The notes beneath the pieces are model-generated. The model made no database searches and was not told the DNA's origin. It saw nothing but the letters and a program-made list of their open reading frames with translations. From the NCBI GenBank assembly GCA_021234155.1, contig JAJEKV010000004.1:6326109-6390108 (forward strand): a stretch of DNA of 64,000 nt, in the 5' to 3' direction. The translations under genes and the position numbers were made by a program. Positions 10,941 through 21,549 of this stretch are shown here, piece by piece (within the stretch, counting starts at the first letter, position 1; each line of letters opens with the position of its first letter). Origin of the DNA: Isoetes taiwanensis (Eukaryota; Streptophyta; Lycopodiopsida; Isoetales; Isoetaceae).

Positions 10941-11360
10941 ATGCAATTTCCGACAGTGAGGTTGTTAGGGGATTGCAATGGAAGCAGAGCACTTGGATTT
11001 GTTGGGGGAAATGACTTTGCTAGCAACTTTAGTTGAGGGCAAGTCCACTGTATTTGTGCGAATGTAGGAGTAAGTAATGGTGCTGTCTTATCAAACTTTG
11101 ATGGTCAGGGTAATGTCGGTGATGCCCTTTTCATCAGTGAATACAATTTAAATGAGAAGGCAAGCAAGCTTATTGGAGCGCATCTTATCAACTAACCATT
11201 TCTCAGAATGCATGCTTTGATATTGCAGGACCCTGCAAAAAGCCTTCACGACAATAATTCCAACCTAATCTGTCATGCGTTTGATCCTCAGGCTAAGGAT
11301 GGATATGATCTTATTGGATTAATATCAAGAGATGGCTAGGATATTCTGTATGCTCAGGTT
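10941..11360 (+). pseudogene. unidentified conserved-looking reading frame with three nonsense codons
   Basis: From ATG 10941 one frame reads through about 139 codons interrupted only by TGA, TAA and TAG, with no frameshift, ending at TAA after ILYAQV near 11360. Pieces include MQFPTVRLLGDCNGSRALG, VSNGAVLSNFDGQGNVGDA, FISEYNLNEKASKLIGAHL and CHAFDPQAKDGYDLIGLIS. Codon and residue content look like real protein, but I do not recognise the family. All three stops could arise from CGA, CAA and CAG by C-to-T change, the expected decay of methylated DNA. Confidence 0.45.
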
Positions 11361-12124
11361 TAAACCCTAAATATGGTCTCACGAATTCTGTTAAAGATCT
11401 ATCATGAATAGATTTAGAGATAGAATGAGCTAGTTATACAATTGAAGTAAATTGGAGTTTTTTTTTTTTTTTTTTTCTGCTCATCATGCACTAAAATTTG
11501 TGAGATTTGTGATGTCTGTATTTATGCAGGGGAGCATTGAACACATTCGTTGCCATTGGAGCATCCAACTAAGAACTGCTAAAATGCATTGAAATTGTAG
11601 TGATTTTGCTGCTTCATTCTGGGGATGTATACATCTTATTGTTTATTTGGCTTCATATGGCTTATATGGCCTAGTATGTATATGGCTTATTGTTTATATG
11701 GCTTCATATGTATGCACTTATATACTGTAGTGATATTGGGCTTTGATACTGCAACAAAAGTTGTTTCTGTTTCATACGCATACAAGAACTACAATTGTGC
11801 TAAAAGTTGTGGTCGCATTCCTAGCAGTGTAAATTACAAACCATCCATTGCCATTTGTTAACGAGGTAAGCTAACGAGGCAGGTTATGGTTTCCCTCCAC
11901 ATTTTTGGGCAATAACTGGTGCTGCCCATCATGAATGAAGAACAAACATTTGTAAACTTGGAGACAAGCATTGTACTTATCTTTGTGGCTTCTATAATAG
12001 AAGTCAAAATTTAAGTTGCAAGACAAATTGCATAACAACTAGAGATAATTTTGATGTAAAGGTCGGCCTAATGTTGGAGTACGTTAGCTTAATTCTGCTA
12101 TACAATGTTGAGAAGCAGCAGCTT
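11361..12124. other. intergenic, poly-T tract at about 11459-11477
   Basis: Featureless except for a run of about 19 T and some ATATGGCTT-type short repeats near 11650-11710. Confidence 0.5.
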
Positions 12125-12296
12125 CTGTGTTGCGAGTTTCTAGGAAGCTTCCTTTTTCGTAACGGCCTTCAAAGGCCTGTAAATCCTGCAGCAGGGGGTC
12201 ACCAAGGTGAGGCCCACATCTTTGGATTTCTCTAGTCGAGAACTTTCCAATGAATGATGCTTTGGCATCGCTTCCGTCAGATTAGAGTCAATGTGA

Positions 12297-12630
12297 TCGA
12301 ATTCTAAGAATCTTCTTGAAATCTTAGAATTTTATGGAATCTACACTAATTTATGGAAATATAAGGGAATCTTCATAGAATCTTTGAGATTCTATAAGAA
12401 TCTCAAGAGAATCTTGGAGAATCTATAGGAATCACAAGAGAATCTTTGAGAATCTAGGGGAATCTTGAAGAATGTAGGAGGATCTACATAGAAACTTAAA
12501 GAATCTAGAGAAATCTTGGGATCTCAACATCTTAAGGAATAATGGAAAAATATAAAAAGAAGAATCTTAAGGAATTTATGGAAATCTCAAGAGAATCTTT
12601 GAGAATCCAGTAGAATCTAAGAGATATATC
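12297..12630 (-). repeat. left-arm minisatellite (AGAATCTNNNGAATCT type)
   Basis: Degenerate tandem units of roughly 11-25 bp built from AGAATCT, for example GAATCTTTGAGAATCTAG and GGAATCTTGAAGAATGTAGG. It is the reverse complement of the unit used in the right arm. Confidence 0.85.
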
Positions 12631-12639
12631 TTTGTATTT

Positions 12640-12768
12640 GGCTTCTAATTGGATTTGTACAGTCCCTAACTCATACAGGCCCTACATAGTACAAAGACTT
12701 GTATATATATACAAGTTCTTGTACTATGAGGGATAGTACAAATTCGACTAGAAGCCAAATGCAGTGCC
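12640..12768. repeat. central palindrome of the foldback element
   Basis: TTTGGCTTCTAATTGGATTT at about 12639 pairs with ACAAATTCGACTAGAAGCCA at about 12739. Between them, CATAGTACAAAGACTTGTAT pairs with ATACAAGTTCTTGTACTATG. The whole forms one long near-perfect hairpin tip. Confidence 0.8.
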
Positions 12769-12779
12769 ATCCAACGAAG

Positions 12780-14025
12780 ATCCTATAAAGATTCTCCTAG
12801 ATTCTCCAAGACTCTAGAAAGGTTTCCCTAGATTCTATGAGATTCCATCAATGTTCGCTTATATTTCCCAAGATCCGCGGATGATTCCTCGAGGAATTGT
12901 ACAAATTCGACTAGAAATCAAATTTAAAGTCATGTGATGGAAGATTCTATAGAGATTCTCTAAGATTTCACCAAGATTCTCTAGATACTCAAAGATTTTA
13001 TGAAGATTCCTTTAGATTCTTAAAGATTCTCTTGAGATTCCCCTAGATTCCCAAAGATTATCCTAAGATTCCTCAAGATTCCATGTAGATTCTTCTAGAT
13101 TTCCTTAGATTTTATGAAGATTCCCCTTTAGGACACACTAGTATCAAAGATTCCCCTAGATCCCCTTGGATTCCCCCTAAATTCCCTAAAATTCCATAAA
13201 TACCCCCTAGATTCTTAAGGTTCTACAAAGATTCCCCTAAATTTTCAAAGATTATCTGAAGATTTCTTTAGATTCCCCAAGATTCTATGTAGATTCTCCT
13301 AGATTCTCTTAGATTGTATGAAGATTCCACTAGATTCTCTAAGATTCCATCAGATTCCCCTAGATTCTCAAACATTTTTTGAAGATTCTCTTAGATTCCC
13401 CTATATTCTTTTAAATCCCATAGATTCCTTAAGATTCTCTTGATATTTCCTTGATTCCAAAGGTTATCCCAAGATTCCTCTAGATTCCTTTAGATTCTTA
13501 AATTTTCGAGATTCCCTTAGATTCCCAAATATTATCCTAAGATTCCTCTAGATTCTCCAAGAGTCCATGTAGATTCTTCTAGATTCCCTAAGATTCTATG
13601 AGGATTCCCCTGTAAAACACACCTACTGTCAAAGATTCCCCTAGATCCCTTGGAATCTCCCGCGATTCCTTAAGATTCCATATAGATCCCCTAGATTCTT
13701 AAGGTTCTATAAAGATTCCCCAAGATTCAATGTAGATTCGTTTAGATTCCTCAAGATTCTATATAGATTCTCCTAGATTCCCTTAAATTCTATGATCCCG
13801 TTAGATCTCTAAGATTCCATCAAGATTTCCCTCGATTCTTAAACCTTTTTTGAAGGTTTTCTTAGATTCCCCTAGATTCTTTTGAGATTCCCATAGATTC
13901 CTTAAGATTCCCTTGATTTTCAAAGATTATCCCAAGATTCCTCTAGATTCCCCAAGTTTCTAGATAGATTCTCTCAGATTCCCTTAGATTCTATGAATAT
14001 TCCCCTAGATTATCCAACATTGCGC
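12780..14025 (+). repeat. right-arm minisatellite with about 485-bp higher-order unit
   Basis: Degenerate tandem AGATTCCYCTAGATTCT units. Non-repeat markers recur: GGACACACTAGTATCAAAG near 13132 and AAACACACCTACTGTCAAAG near 13615, each flanked by the same order of variant units, implying a duplicated block of about 485 bp. The arm is several times longer than the left arm. Confidence 0.8.
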
Positions 14026-14264
14026 GGAATGATGCCAAACCACTACTCATTGGAAAGCATTTGATGAGAGGAATCCAAAGGCATGGGTCCCACTTTGATC
14101 CGAGACCTCCATCGCAAGATAAAGTCATTTGAAGGCGATGCAAAAAAAGAAGCTTCTAAGAAAACTTCATAATTAATGAGTTGCCACCTCACTATCTTTT
14201 CATTAAATAAAGATGACACCTCACCTCCTTTAATATAAAAAATTCTAATTTAATAGGAAAATGA

Positions 14265-14530
14265 ATGGCTAGGATTTCTCCTCCCCCTTTTGATCTAATG
14301 GTTAACATTGGTTGCACCAAATCCACTTTTAAGGAACCTTCCTTGCACTTTCCTTATAAAAATCAAGGGCCATGGATTGGCCTCCCTTTTTGATCCGATG
14401 GTCCAGGAATGTGTTGCATGCTCTCATGCATGGCCATGCATGCCCTATGCATGACTCATCCATAATCCAATGGCTCACATCGCGCCACTCAATCAATGCC
14501 CCCAATCCGACGGTAAAGAACCGTGTTACA
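14265..14530 (+). repeat. recurring TTTGATCYRATGGTY phrases
   Basis: CTTTTGATCTAATGGTTAAC, TTTTTGATCCGATGGTCCAG, CATAATCCAATGGCTCAC and CCAATCCGACGGTAAAG occur in the same order and orientation in 260 bp, with a palindromic CATGCATGGCCATGCATG (about 14427) between them. Similar phrases occur at 8020-8210. Confidence 0.6.
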
Positions 14531-14597
14531 TATTTTTAACATGTAACATCGTTTTCAAGGCACACATAGAATAATTTTATACATACAAGAAATTTAT

Positions 14598-14619
14598 CGC
14601 GGCGGCCAAGGCCGCCGCG
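14598..14619. repeat. perfect GC palindrome (10-bp arms, AA loop)
   Basis: CGCGGCGGCC, then AA, then GGCCGCCGCG, in a strongly AT-rich context. Could be a hairpin near a transposable-element end, but no CTRR or TSD was identified. Confidence 0.85.
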
Positions 14620-17189
14620 AACATTTCTCTTGCCCAACTCGTGGCAAAGTAGATTTTTGTATCAAGTAAAAAAAGATCCAAGTTATGGGTTGCTTCCACG
14701 CCAGAATGTCTGTAGAATGTCGGTAAACAGACATTCTTGTATATGTAATTGCGACCTTACCAAATCAGAGAAGGTTCAGTAAACTTGGTTAAACATTGAA
14801 TAATGTGATTTCCTGCTAGGAATATGCGTATCTTGTTTAATGGTCATACTAAACTGCAGAATATAGATCCATCTTTAAAATAAAGAAATTGTAGATGCGC
14901 AAAACAATGCCAGCACATACATAAAACCTTACCTATATGTTGTTGGGCTTGGCCAAGTCCATTGCTTTTCTCAAGATCTCAACTGCAACATAGATTGGTA
15001 TTTAGAAAAGAAACCTAGAATCATCTTGAATAATGTATTTCCCAATAAATTGACTCACCAAATAAACAACAGGTGTTGAAGCAATTCACAACCTAACATG
15101 AATAGTCACCTTTGTGGAAAGAGAGATCTGTAATACCTGTACGTATTACAATAGGGATGCTACCTTCTATTGTAAGATTTCCTAAGATACTGCAATATTT
15201 CTTAAGATTGTACAAAGATCCACTGCAAAGCACACCCCGTATGAAAGGTATATCTAGATTCCCTTAAGACCTACCTAATAAACAATGATAAAATATATTC
15301 TCCACGTTCCAAGTTCCTAATACTGCGGAACCTGAAGTTAAGGGTTGTGAACTTTTTACTACCAACAATCAAGGGAGAACATGGTCAAAGAAGTTAGTGG
15401 CAGTATTGTCACCAAATTCTCAAATTATTTTGCAAGTTGTACACATTAGGGATCCTTATCTTCCAGCTGAAAAAATTGGGATTCCAATTAAAATGATTCA
15501 AAACATAATAGTCCCAGCACGAGTTAACATTCACAGATTGAGCTGCACGTACTTCCTATAGGCTATTCCAAAAATAGGCTTGTATAGGCCAAGTTCTATA
15601 CATACCATGTGTTGTTCATTATTTTGTGAGCATGCAAAATAACATAAGACTTGCTGGCACAGACGCTAACACAGTCACAAGAGATTATGAGGGTGCCGCT
15701 TGAATTGATTTTCATGGAAGAACCTTAGGATTTTGTTAAATTCCACAATGACTCCCCTAGATTTTTTGTTATTCTATCGAGATTCTTATTGATTCTCTTT
15801 AAGTGCTCCAAAGTCATGCAACATACCAAAATTTAAAGCACATTGTAAAGTTGATTTCGATATTGGCAAAGCTGGTAAATGATCCCCCAAGCATAGGGGA
15901 TCTTGAGGTAACCTTTGTGTTCCAAAATCTTTTCCCATAGCGCAAAGGGATTGCTTATACATGCATGGGAACTGCTTGCTAACTTACTTAATGTTTTGTT
16001 GATTCTTTGGTCGATTGCCTTTATTAGCCGCATTTAGGATGTTTTACGTTTGAAAACTTTAAGATGTTTATGAACCAACCGCTGACTTGACAATGTCTAA
16101 TCTCATTAATACCATATTTGCCTTAACCTTGAAATTCTCTGTCAACAAAAACATATGGAAAACTATCCCAAACTATCACTTAAGCAGGCAATATCTTCAG
16201 CGCATTATTTTGTACTTGACCCAATAATCACATAGATTAGATACAAAGCTTTATTTCGAGCCCCCTGCTGTTGGGTTTGGAATTTTCTGTGCCATGTAAA
16301 TGAGATGACCCTGAAAACAACCTGCTCGGCAGCTGGAAAAATAAAAATTTAAGTTTAATCATCAACTTAAGCGACTTGTGCTGCTGATTGAGAAGTTATT
16401 AAACCTTGTAGATGTGTGCACGCTATCTCGATCAATTGCTAAAAATATGGCATAAGAAAATAGCAATATTTTATAAAAGCAGACACCCACTAACATGCAA
16501 GAAGGTTCAGCATTATCTTTAGCCAGTGTTTCACCTGTTTATTGATATTTTGACCGTCGTTTCAAGGACATTTACATCTCCCCCTAATGGCTGCGCTCTC
16601 TGTCAATAAAAGGGTAGAAATTTTAAGCAGAATCACAAAAAGATTTCTCCATTTTTTTTTATATAATATGGGCACTTAAATTACCTTGAGATACCCTGCT
16701 TATACATCTGTTCTGCCTTCACAACATTCTCATGGACTTCCAACTGGATTGCATATGCTCCATAAAACAAAGAATGACTCTGTTCGTGCTAGAATATTAT
16801 CAGATAAATGCTTGCTTTCATATTCTTCATAGGAAACTCGGGGCTAGAAAGAAGATGGATAGCAGGGCGACCATCTGCCTAAATGTATTATGTAAGAAAT
16901 ATTAACACAATTTCAGACCACCAAATAATTTAAACTTTTGTGACAAATCATCCATACATGACCTATTGTCTTTGCCTAAAACTTAGCTAAGGATGAGTCC
17001 TAGAATAGCCGAGCTTGCTGGAAAAATTCCAATTAGAAATAAGAAGGCAAACTGTACTATTAAGCAAAACAGCAGATCTGATACAGTCTTACTCACACTC
17101 GATAATGGACTCAGCTTAACTTTGCTTAGTTTTAAGGCAATACCCTTAGACCGAAGCACATCAGGGATGAAAACGACATATAATAGTTG
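14620..17189 (-). other. intergenic with minus-strand exon-like remnants
   Basis: Two short minus-strand stretches look exonic. Near 14944-14993, CTATGTTGCAG precedes a piece encoding EILRKAMDLAKPNNI, with GTAAGG just after it. Near 16685-16770 a piece encodes YAIQLEVHENVVKAEQMYK and is followed by a GTAATT donor. Both resemble helical TPR/HAT-type repeats. I could not assemble a gene. A few isolated AGATTC units (15165-15265, 15715-15800) echo the foldback array. Confidence 0.3.
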
Positions 17190-17545
17190 CAATGCAAGAT
17201 CCGTGCTTGCATAATTGAAGCCACCGTCTCGCTTAACCACAATAAGAGGAATCTTGTGGCCTTCTACAAAGATCACTTAAGCATCGTCGCTTTCCTCAAC
17301 AATGCCTTGATCATTAAGGAGCTTCAGAGTTGGAGAAATGTATGGATTAAAAGCTTTCTCCCTGATATATGGCAAAGTAAAATGAAGACACATGAAGATA
17401 AGTAGGCCAAAAATAAAATAAAACCAACCTGAGTTCCCCAGTCACCAACATGGTTTCTTTGCAAAACCTCAACATTGCAATACTCGATATTGCAGATACT
17501 GTGTCCAATGATTGTGGACCGCAGATGACCATTTATACAAACTTC
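17190..17545 (-). pseudogene. arginyl-tRNA synthetase fragment (two exons, degenerate)
   Basis: Remnant of the enzyme that charges tRNA-Arg. Exon A (17429-17545) follows TCCTTGCAG and encodes GHLRSTIIG, then [16 protein letters not shown], ending at a CAG/GT donor; this is the class I signature region, but the usual first His of the HIGH motif is replaced and a few residues after the motif are missing. Exon B (17190-17362) encodes [20 protein letters not shown], an in-frame TAA, then VIFVEGHKIPLIVVKRDGG and FNYASTDLA, the conserved middle of eukaryotic cytosolic ArgRS. The exons between A and B, the anticodon domain and the N-terminus are missing or unrecognisable, so this is a pseudogene or transposed fragment. 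Confidence 0.85.
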
Positions 17546-17548
17546 TGC

Positions 17549-17795
17549 AAGGATGAAAGTGCATAGGAAGCCATGGATGCAACATATTCAGCTAACTACT
17601 CTTGCATGTGTTTGGCCTCGATTTTCAAGTACTCCAAGAGCATGTAGCATGCTGCAGAGGTCTCAGATTTGTTATACACAGTTGCGCAAACATGAACATG
17701 CAGGAACTTGTACATATTCACTAACTGCAGATTCCAGTCCACTAAATTAAGGCCCAGCAAGCAAATCTCACCTGCAAGCAAAAACATAGTCTCGA
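17549..17795 (-). other. unassigned sequence between ArgRS fragment and truncated copia
   Basis: Possibly intron of the ArgRS remnant. The copia coding sequence stops abruptly at about 17796 and non-copia DNA begins. No LTR or TSD at this junction, so the copia 3' end was lost by deletion or rearrangement. Confidence 0.4.
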
Positions 17796-18241
17796 GATCT
17801 GCTTTTCAAGATACTTTTGCACTTTTGCAATACATCCAAGTTGCTGCTGATCATAATATTGTCATCCACATACAAAGCTATGTAACAAAATTCTGCACCT
17901 TCCTTAAACAAGTATATGTTCCCATCATCCTTGAGTTTAGTGAACCCCTGTTCCTGCAGATAAGTGTCCATGCACAAATACCATTGTCTAGGTGATTGTT
18001 TCAGTCCATAGACAGCTCTTTTCAATTTCCACACTTTGTTTTTCCTTTGTTCAAATCCAGGGGGCTGTTTCATATAAATATCCTCTTCTAATTTTGCATT
18101 AAGGAAAGCAGTGGTAACATCCATGTGATGTACCTCTAAGTCCTGAGCATTTGCCATTGCCAACAACATTCTTATGCTTGTCATTTTCACTATGGGAGAA
18201 AAGGTATCATCATAATCAATCCCTTATTTTTGGGTAAAACC
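17796..18241 (-). pseudogene. Ty1/copia reverse transcriptase core (3'-truncated)
   Basis: Central RT of the minus-strand copia element. Shows the palm motifs MDVTTAFLNAKLEEDIYM, KQPPGFEQ, WKLKRAVYGLKQSPRQW and the catalytic YVDD box (LYVDDNIM). The first codons after the solo LTR (GFTQK) are followed by a TAA. Beyond LDVLQKCKSILKS the frame leaves copia sequence at about 17796, so the rest of RT, RNase H and the 3' LTR are absent. Confidence 0.92.
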
Positions 18242-20009
18242 CTGAGTGTTGCCCTCAAAGGGCAACATACTAATTGTTGGTTTATGTATTGAAGCTAGGA
18301 AGACTAAGTCAAAGAAGAGCTTGGTAGTCAACATTAGTGTGGAGGTCAAAGGATATTTATCTTCAAGGTCAACTTCCATAGGAGATACTCCATTTAAGGT
18401 CAAAGATAGTCAAAAGATGCTTTACAAGGAACTGGGTTAAGAAGATTGGAAGATACTTTTTGAAGATTGGAAGTTAGAGTTTGGAAGACCCCATGGTGCT
18501 AGGATTTTTTGTCCCAAATTATTCCCATCTCCATCCTTCTATACCTTGTCCTATTTTTTGCTTTGATTCATCAATTCTTCCTCCCTTATCTTATCATATG
18601 ATCATTTCTATCCCATATTTCCATCCCATTTTTGGCCTTTGCCTTTGAAAAACAAACCCTACTATGGAACATTAGAATCCTAGGTGAATAACTTGGGTAC
18701 TATTCTAGATACCATGAAGATGCTCTATGCCACGTGGCAAGGTCAGATATGCCCCCAAATTCTTGGGAGACATCCTCAAAGATCCCTAGAAGATTCCCAA
18801 AACTCTAAGGTTTGATTTTCTCATTTAAACCATAGAAAATTGATTTTGTAAAAGCCAGAATCTCAAAATATAGTCGACAGATGCTCGCGAGATTCCCTCG
18901 ATGAACCCTAGAATTAGAAATATCATTCGAATCGGCCAGATACCTCAGTTTCTGCCTTAAATTCCTCTCGAATCTTTCTTTCCCGCCTCCTAGCTACCCA
19001 ATAAACCATAATTGATGCCTAAGATTCTGGATTCGCAAAATTTTGAAAATAAATTTGGGGTGATCGACACATAACTTTCTGAAGGCCCAGACACATCAAA
19101 CCTCAACATTGATACATGTTGACCATGATCTGAAGACGTTCATGAAGTTTCTGAGCATTCCACTGTTCGATTTGAGAAAATTGGACTGATTATCCGACTA
19201 TGATATTATTACATGACCTTTTGAGATCTTCTGATGATTGATTTATGATCTTATGACCTATATCCATCTTGTATTACCTTCATATCAATGAAAATTGCCT
19301 GCCAAGTGTTAAAAAATTTGACTGTCATGTTTTCTTAGTATTCTTGCCATGCAAACATTTTTACAGTAAGATATCTCATAATCCACCTTTGCATATGACT
19401 AGTTGCCCCTCATGCCCAACTATATTTGCACCTGTGTGCACAAAAAGTTCAAAAAAAAATCACTCCAAACTCAAGTTATAATTTTTTGCATTCTGTCTGA
19501 CATGATTTTAGACTGTTATTCACAAAACAATGCCAAAAAAATAGTTTTAGTGATCCAAAACAAGATTTGATTGTCTGCCCCACATCCTTGAAGTCTATAC
19601 CCTACCTTGGTTTTAGAATTTCTCAAAAACTCCCCCTGTAGCTCAAGTTACAAAATTCTGAGATCTGCCTGTGGTCTTGACTGGTATTGACCAAAAATTG
19701 ACTCAACTTTGAGATTGAATATCTCACAGATCTGAGCTCAGACTCGGTCAAGATCTTTTCCATTGCATGCCTATAACTTTTCTACACAAGTCACAATCAT
19801 TTGACCTCAGAAATCAATTCATCTATGCCAACTACATCGATTTGAGTGAGAACTCCTTATTTCTGAATTGGGAAAGGTATGAGTGTTTAATATTTGAGCT
19901 TTTTCTCTAAAACATTCTTGTATAGATTGATCACCTTAAGTGATCTGGAGGTTCTAACCCCAACTTGAGCATAATTTCTATCTAAGCCAGGTTGAGGGTC
20001 AACACTGAG
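18242..20009 (+). mobile_element. solo gypsy LTR (G2 family) with 5-bp TSD CTGAG
   Basis: LTR spans 18247-20004 (1758 bp), beginning TGTTGCCCTCAAAGGGCAAC and ending GGTTGAGGGTCAACA. It is flanked by CTGAG at 18242-18246 and 20005-20009. It matches both LTRs of G2 (36885-38636 and 44945-46691) along its length but is more diverged and in the opposite orientation. It interrupts the copia RT frame exactly between the codons for LVAQ and GFTQ, so it arrived after the copia element. LTR-LTR recombination has removed the internal region. Confidence 0.95.
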
Positions 20010-20831
20010 CCACTAATCTTGCTTTGTGCTTTATCATGTCTCCTTCAGTGCCCTGTTTAATTTTATATATCCATTTGCATCCTACAGCACTCCTACCATT
20101 AGGTAAATCCACCAATTCAAAGGTTTCAGTTCTCCTAAATGCATTAAGTTCTTCTTCCATTGCCTTAATCCAATTATTTGCATCAGGACTCTCCATTGCT
20201 TCCTTTAATGATTTAGGAGCTTCAAAATCTATCATTGCTAAAATCTCAATGATATTTACCTCTGCTGCATTATGCTTCAATCTTCTACTTTTACGAGAGG
20301 GATCTCTACCAAATAAATCAGTACTAACCTCTTTTGCCTCGTCTTGTAAAATTTGAATATTAGTTCTTCTTCCAACATGAACCTTGGCCTTTTTTGCTTG
20401 CTCTTCTTGTGTAATAATTTCTCCTTCTTCTTGTGGTTGTTCTTCCTGCATATCAGCAACTTTATTCTCCTGAAAACTGATGTATTAGTTTCAACATCAT
20501 CATCATAAATACATGTCAGTTTGTCTAATAGTTGTGTATCTTGAGATGGTTCCCTTTGTTTGACTTTCACATCAGGAGATTTAATGTCCTTATAGTGTTG
20601 ACTTTCATTAAAGACAACATCCCTGCTAACTACAATTTTTCTTCTTGCAGGATCAAACAGCCTATAGGCTTTAGAGTGCTCATCATAACCAACAAGATAC
20701 GCAATTAAAGCTCTGTTATCAAGTTTTTTCCTTTGCTCTTTAGGAATATGCACAAAACCTAGACATCCATAGCTTTTTAGCTTGTCATAATTTGGCTTAT
20801 TACCACCAAAGCATTTAAGGTAAAGATCCAT
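20010..20831 (-). pseudogene. copia integrase C-terminus, linker and RT N-terminus
   Basis: Two overlapping frames (20277-20831 and 20010-20451). The first carries the post-integrase block CFGGNKPNYDKLKSYGCLGF, ALIAYLVGYDEHSKAYRLF and RRKIVVSRDVVFNE, then an acidic/basic linker. The second carries PKSLKEAMESPDANNWIKAM, ELVDLPNGRSAVGCKWIYK and HKARLVAQ, the start of copia RT. A frameshift near 20450 separates them. The RT frame is cut at 20010 by the solo LTR. Confidence 0.9.
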
Positions 20832-21549
20832 TGATACTTGCTGATGGAAGCATATTTTGCACTTCGACTGCAGTTGTTACTGCTTCTTCCCATAAGAAGT
20901 TTGGGAATCCTGTATGTTTAATCATTGCTCTCACTGCATTTAATATTGTCCTATTCTTCCTCTCTGCCACACCATTTTGTTGTGGAGAATGAGAGCATGT
21001 CAATTGCCTTTTTATTCCCCTTGTCTTGCAAAAAGCTTTAAATCTTGTTGACAAGTATTCTCCTCCCCTATCTGTATGCACCACTTCCAGAATTCTCTTA
21101 GCCCTCTTCTTTGATTTTTTGAATGGTAATCTGGTATGTTTCCCAATCATACAACCATAGCACAATTTGTTTTCACTTTCTAATTGGCAGCGCTCAATTA
21201 ATCCCTGTTTTACCATGGCCAGTATGTTCTTGTTACTTGTATGGCACAATCTTTGATGCCAAATATTGATATCTGAGCCTATGATTGCATTTACATATGG
21301 CACTTGATTGTTTTCCAAATCAAAAAGGTTTCCTACTCTTTTTCCCAGAAATTTGATTTCATTATGCATCAAAATAGTACATTGCATTTTGTCAAATATG
21401 ACAGTATATCCCAAGTCCACAAGCTGGCTGATAGAAATCAAATTTCTCACTAAAGTTGGTACACATAAAACATCCTTTAAAACAACTGCTTTTCCTTGTA
21501 GATCAAATAACAAGTGTTCCAAAAAATTGAACCTTTTGCAAATCTCCAT
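20815..21549 (-). pseudogene. copia pre-integrase and integrase with internal deletion
   Basis: Contains the GAG-pre-integrase zinc region (IWHQRLCHTSNKNIL, then LCYGCMIGKHTRLPF) and the integrase end (TDRGGEYLS, HSPQQNGVAERKNRTI with the catalytic Glu). ILEVVHTD, which should open the catalytic core, runs straight into RGGEYLS; about 75-80 residues between the first and second catalytic Asp regions are missing. The two ends share the tripeptide-like TD sequence, suggesting deletion between short repeats. This integrase cannot have been active. Confidence 0.88.

Larger units (their letters stand above)
12125..14170. repeat. giant foldback element with minisatellite arms
   Basis: The outer ends are inverted repeats of each other. 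On the left TTTCTAGGAAGCTTCC (about 12138) and TTTCCAATGAATGATGCTTT (about 12247); on the right, reverse-complemented, TTTCTTAGAAGCTTC and TTTCCAATGAGTAGTGGTTT (about 14045). Inside, the left arm is an array of AGAATCT-type units (12297-12630) and the right arm a longer array of the complementary AGATTCY type (12780-14025). The centre is itself an inverted repeat with TTTGGCTTCTA on one side and TAGAAGCCAAA on the other, around a TATATATATA core. No transposase frame. Likely a non-autonomous foldback or MITE-like element. Confidence 0.75.

Noticed and set aside
10941-11360. Identification as a mitochondrial outer-membrane beta-barrel (TOM40- or VDAC-like) remnant
   Set aside because: I tried to match remembered motifs and the agreement was too weak to claim.
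17845-18440. Plus-strand frames overlapping the copia RT and solo LTR
   Set aside because: Antisense shadows of the minus-strand RT and of LTR sequence.
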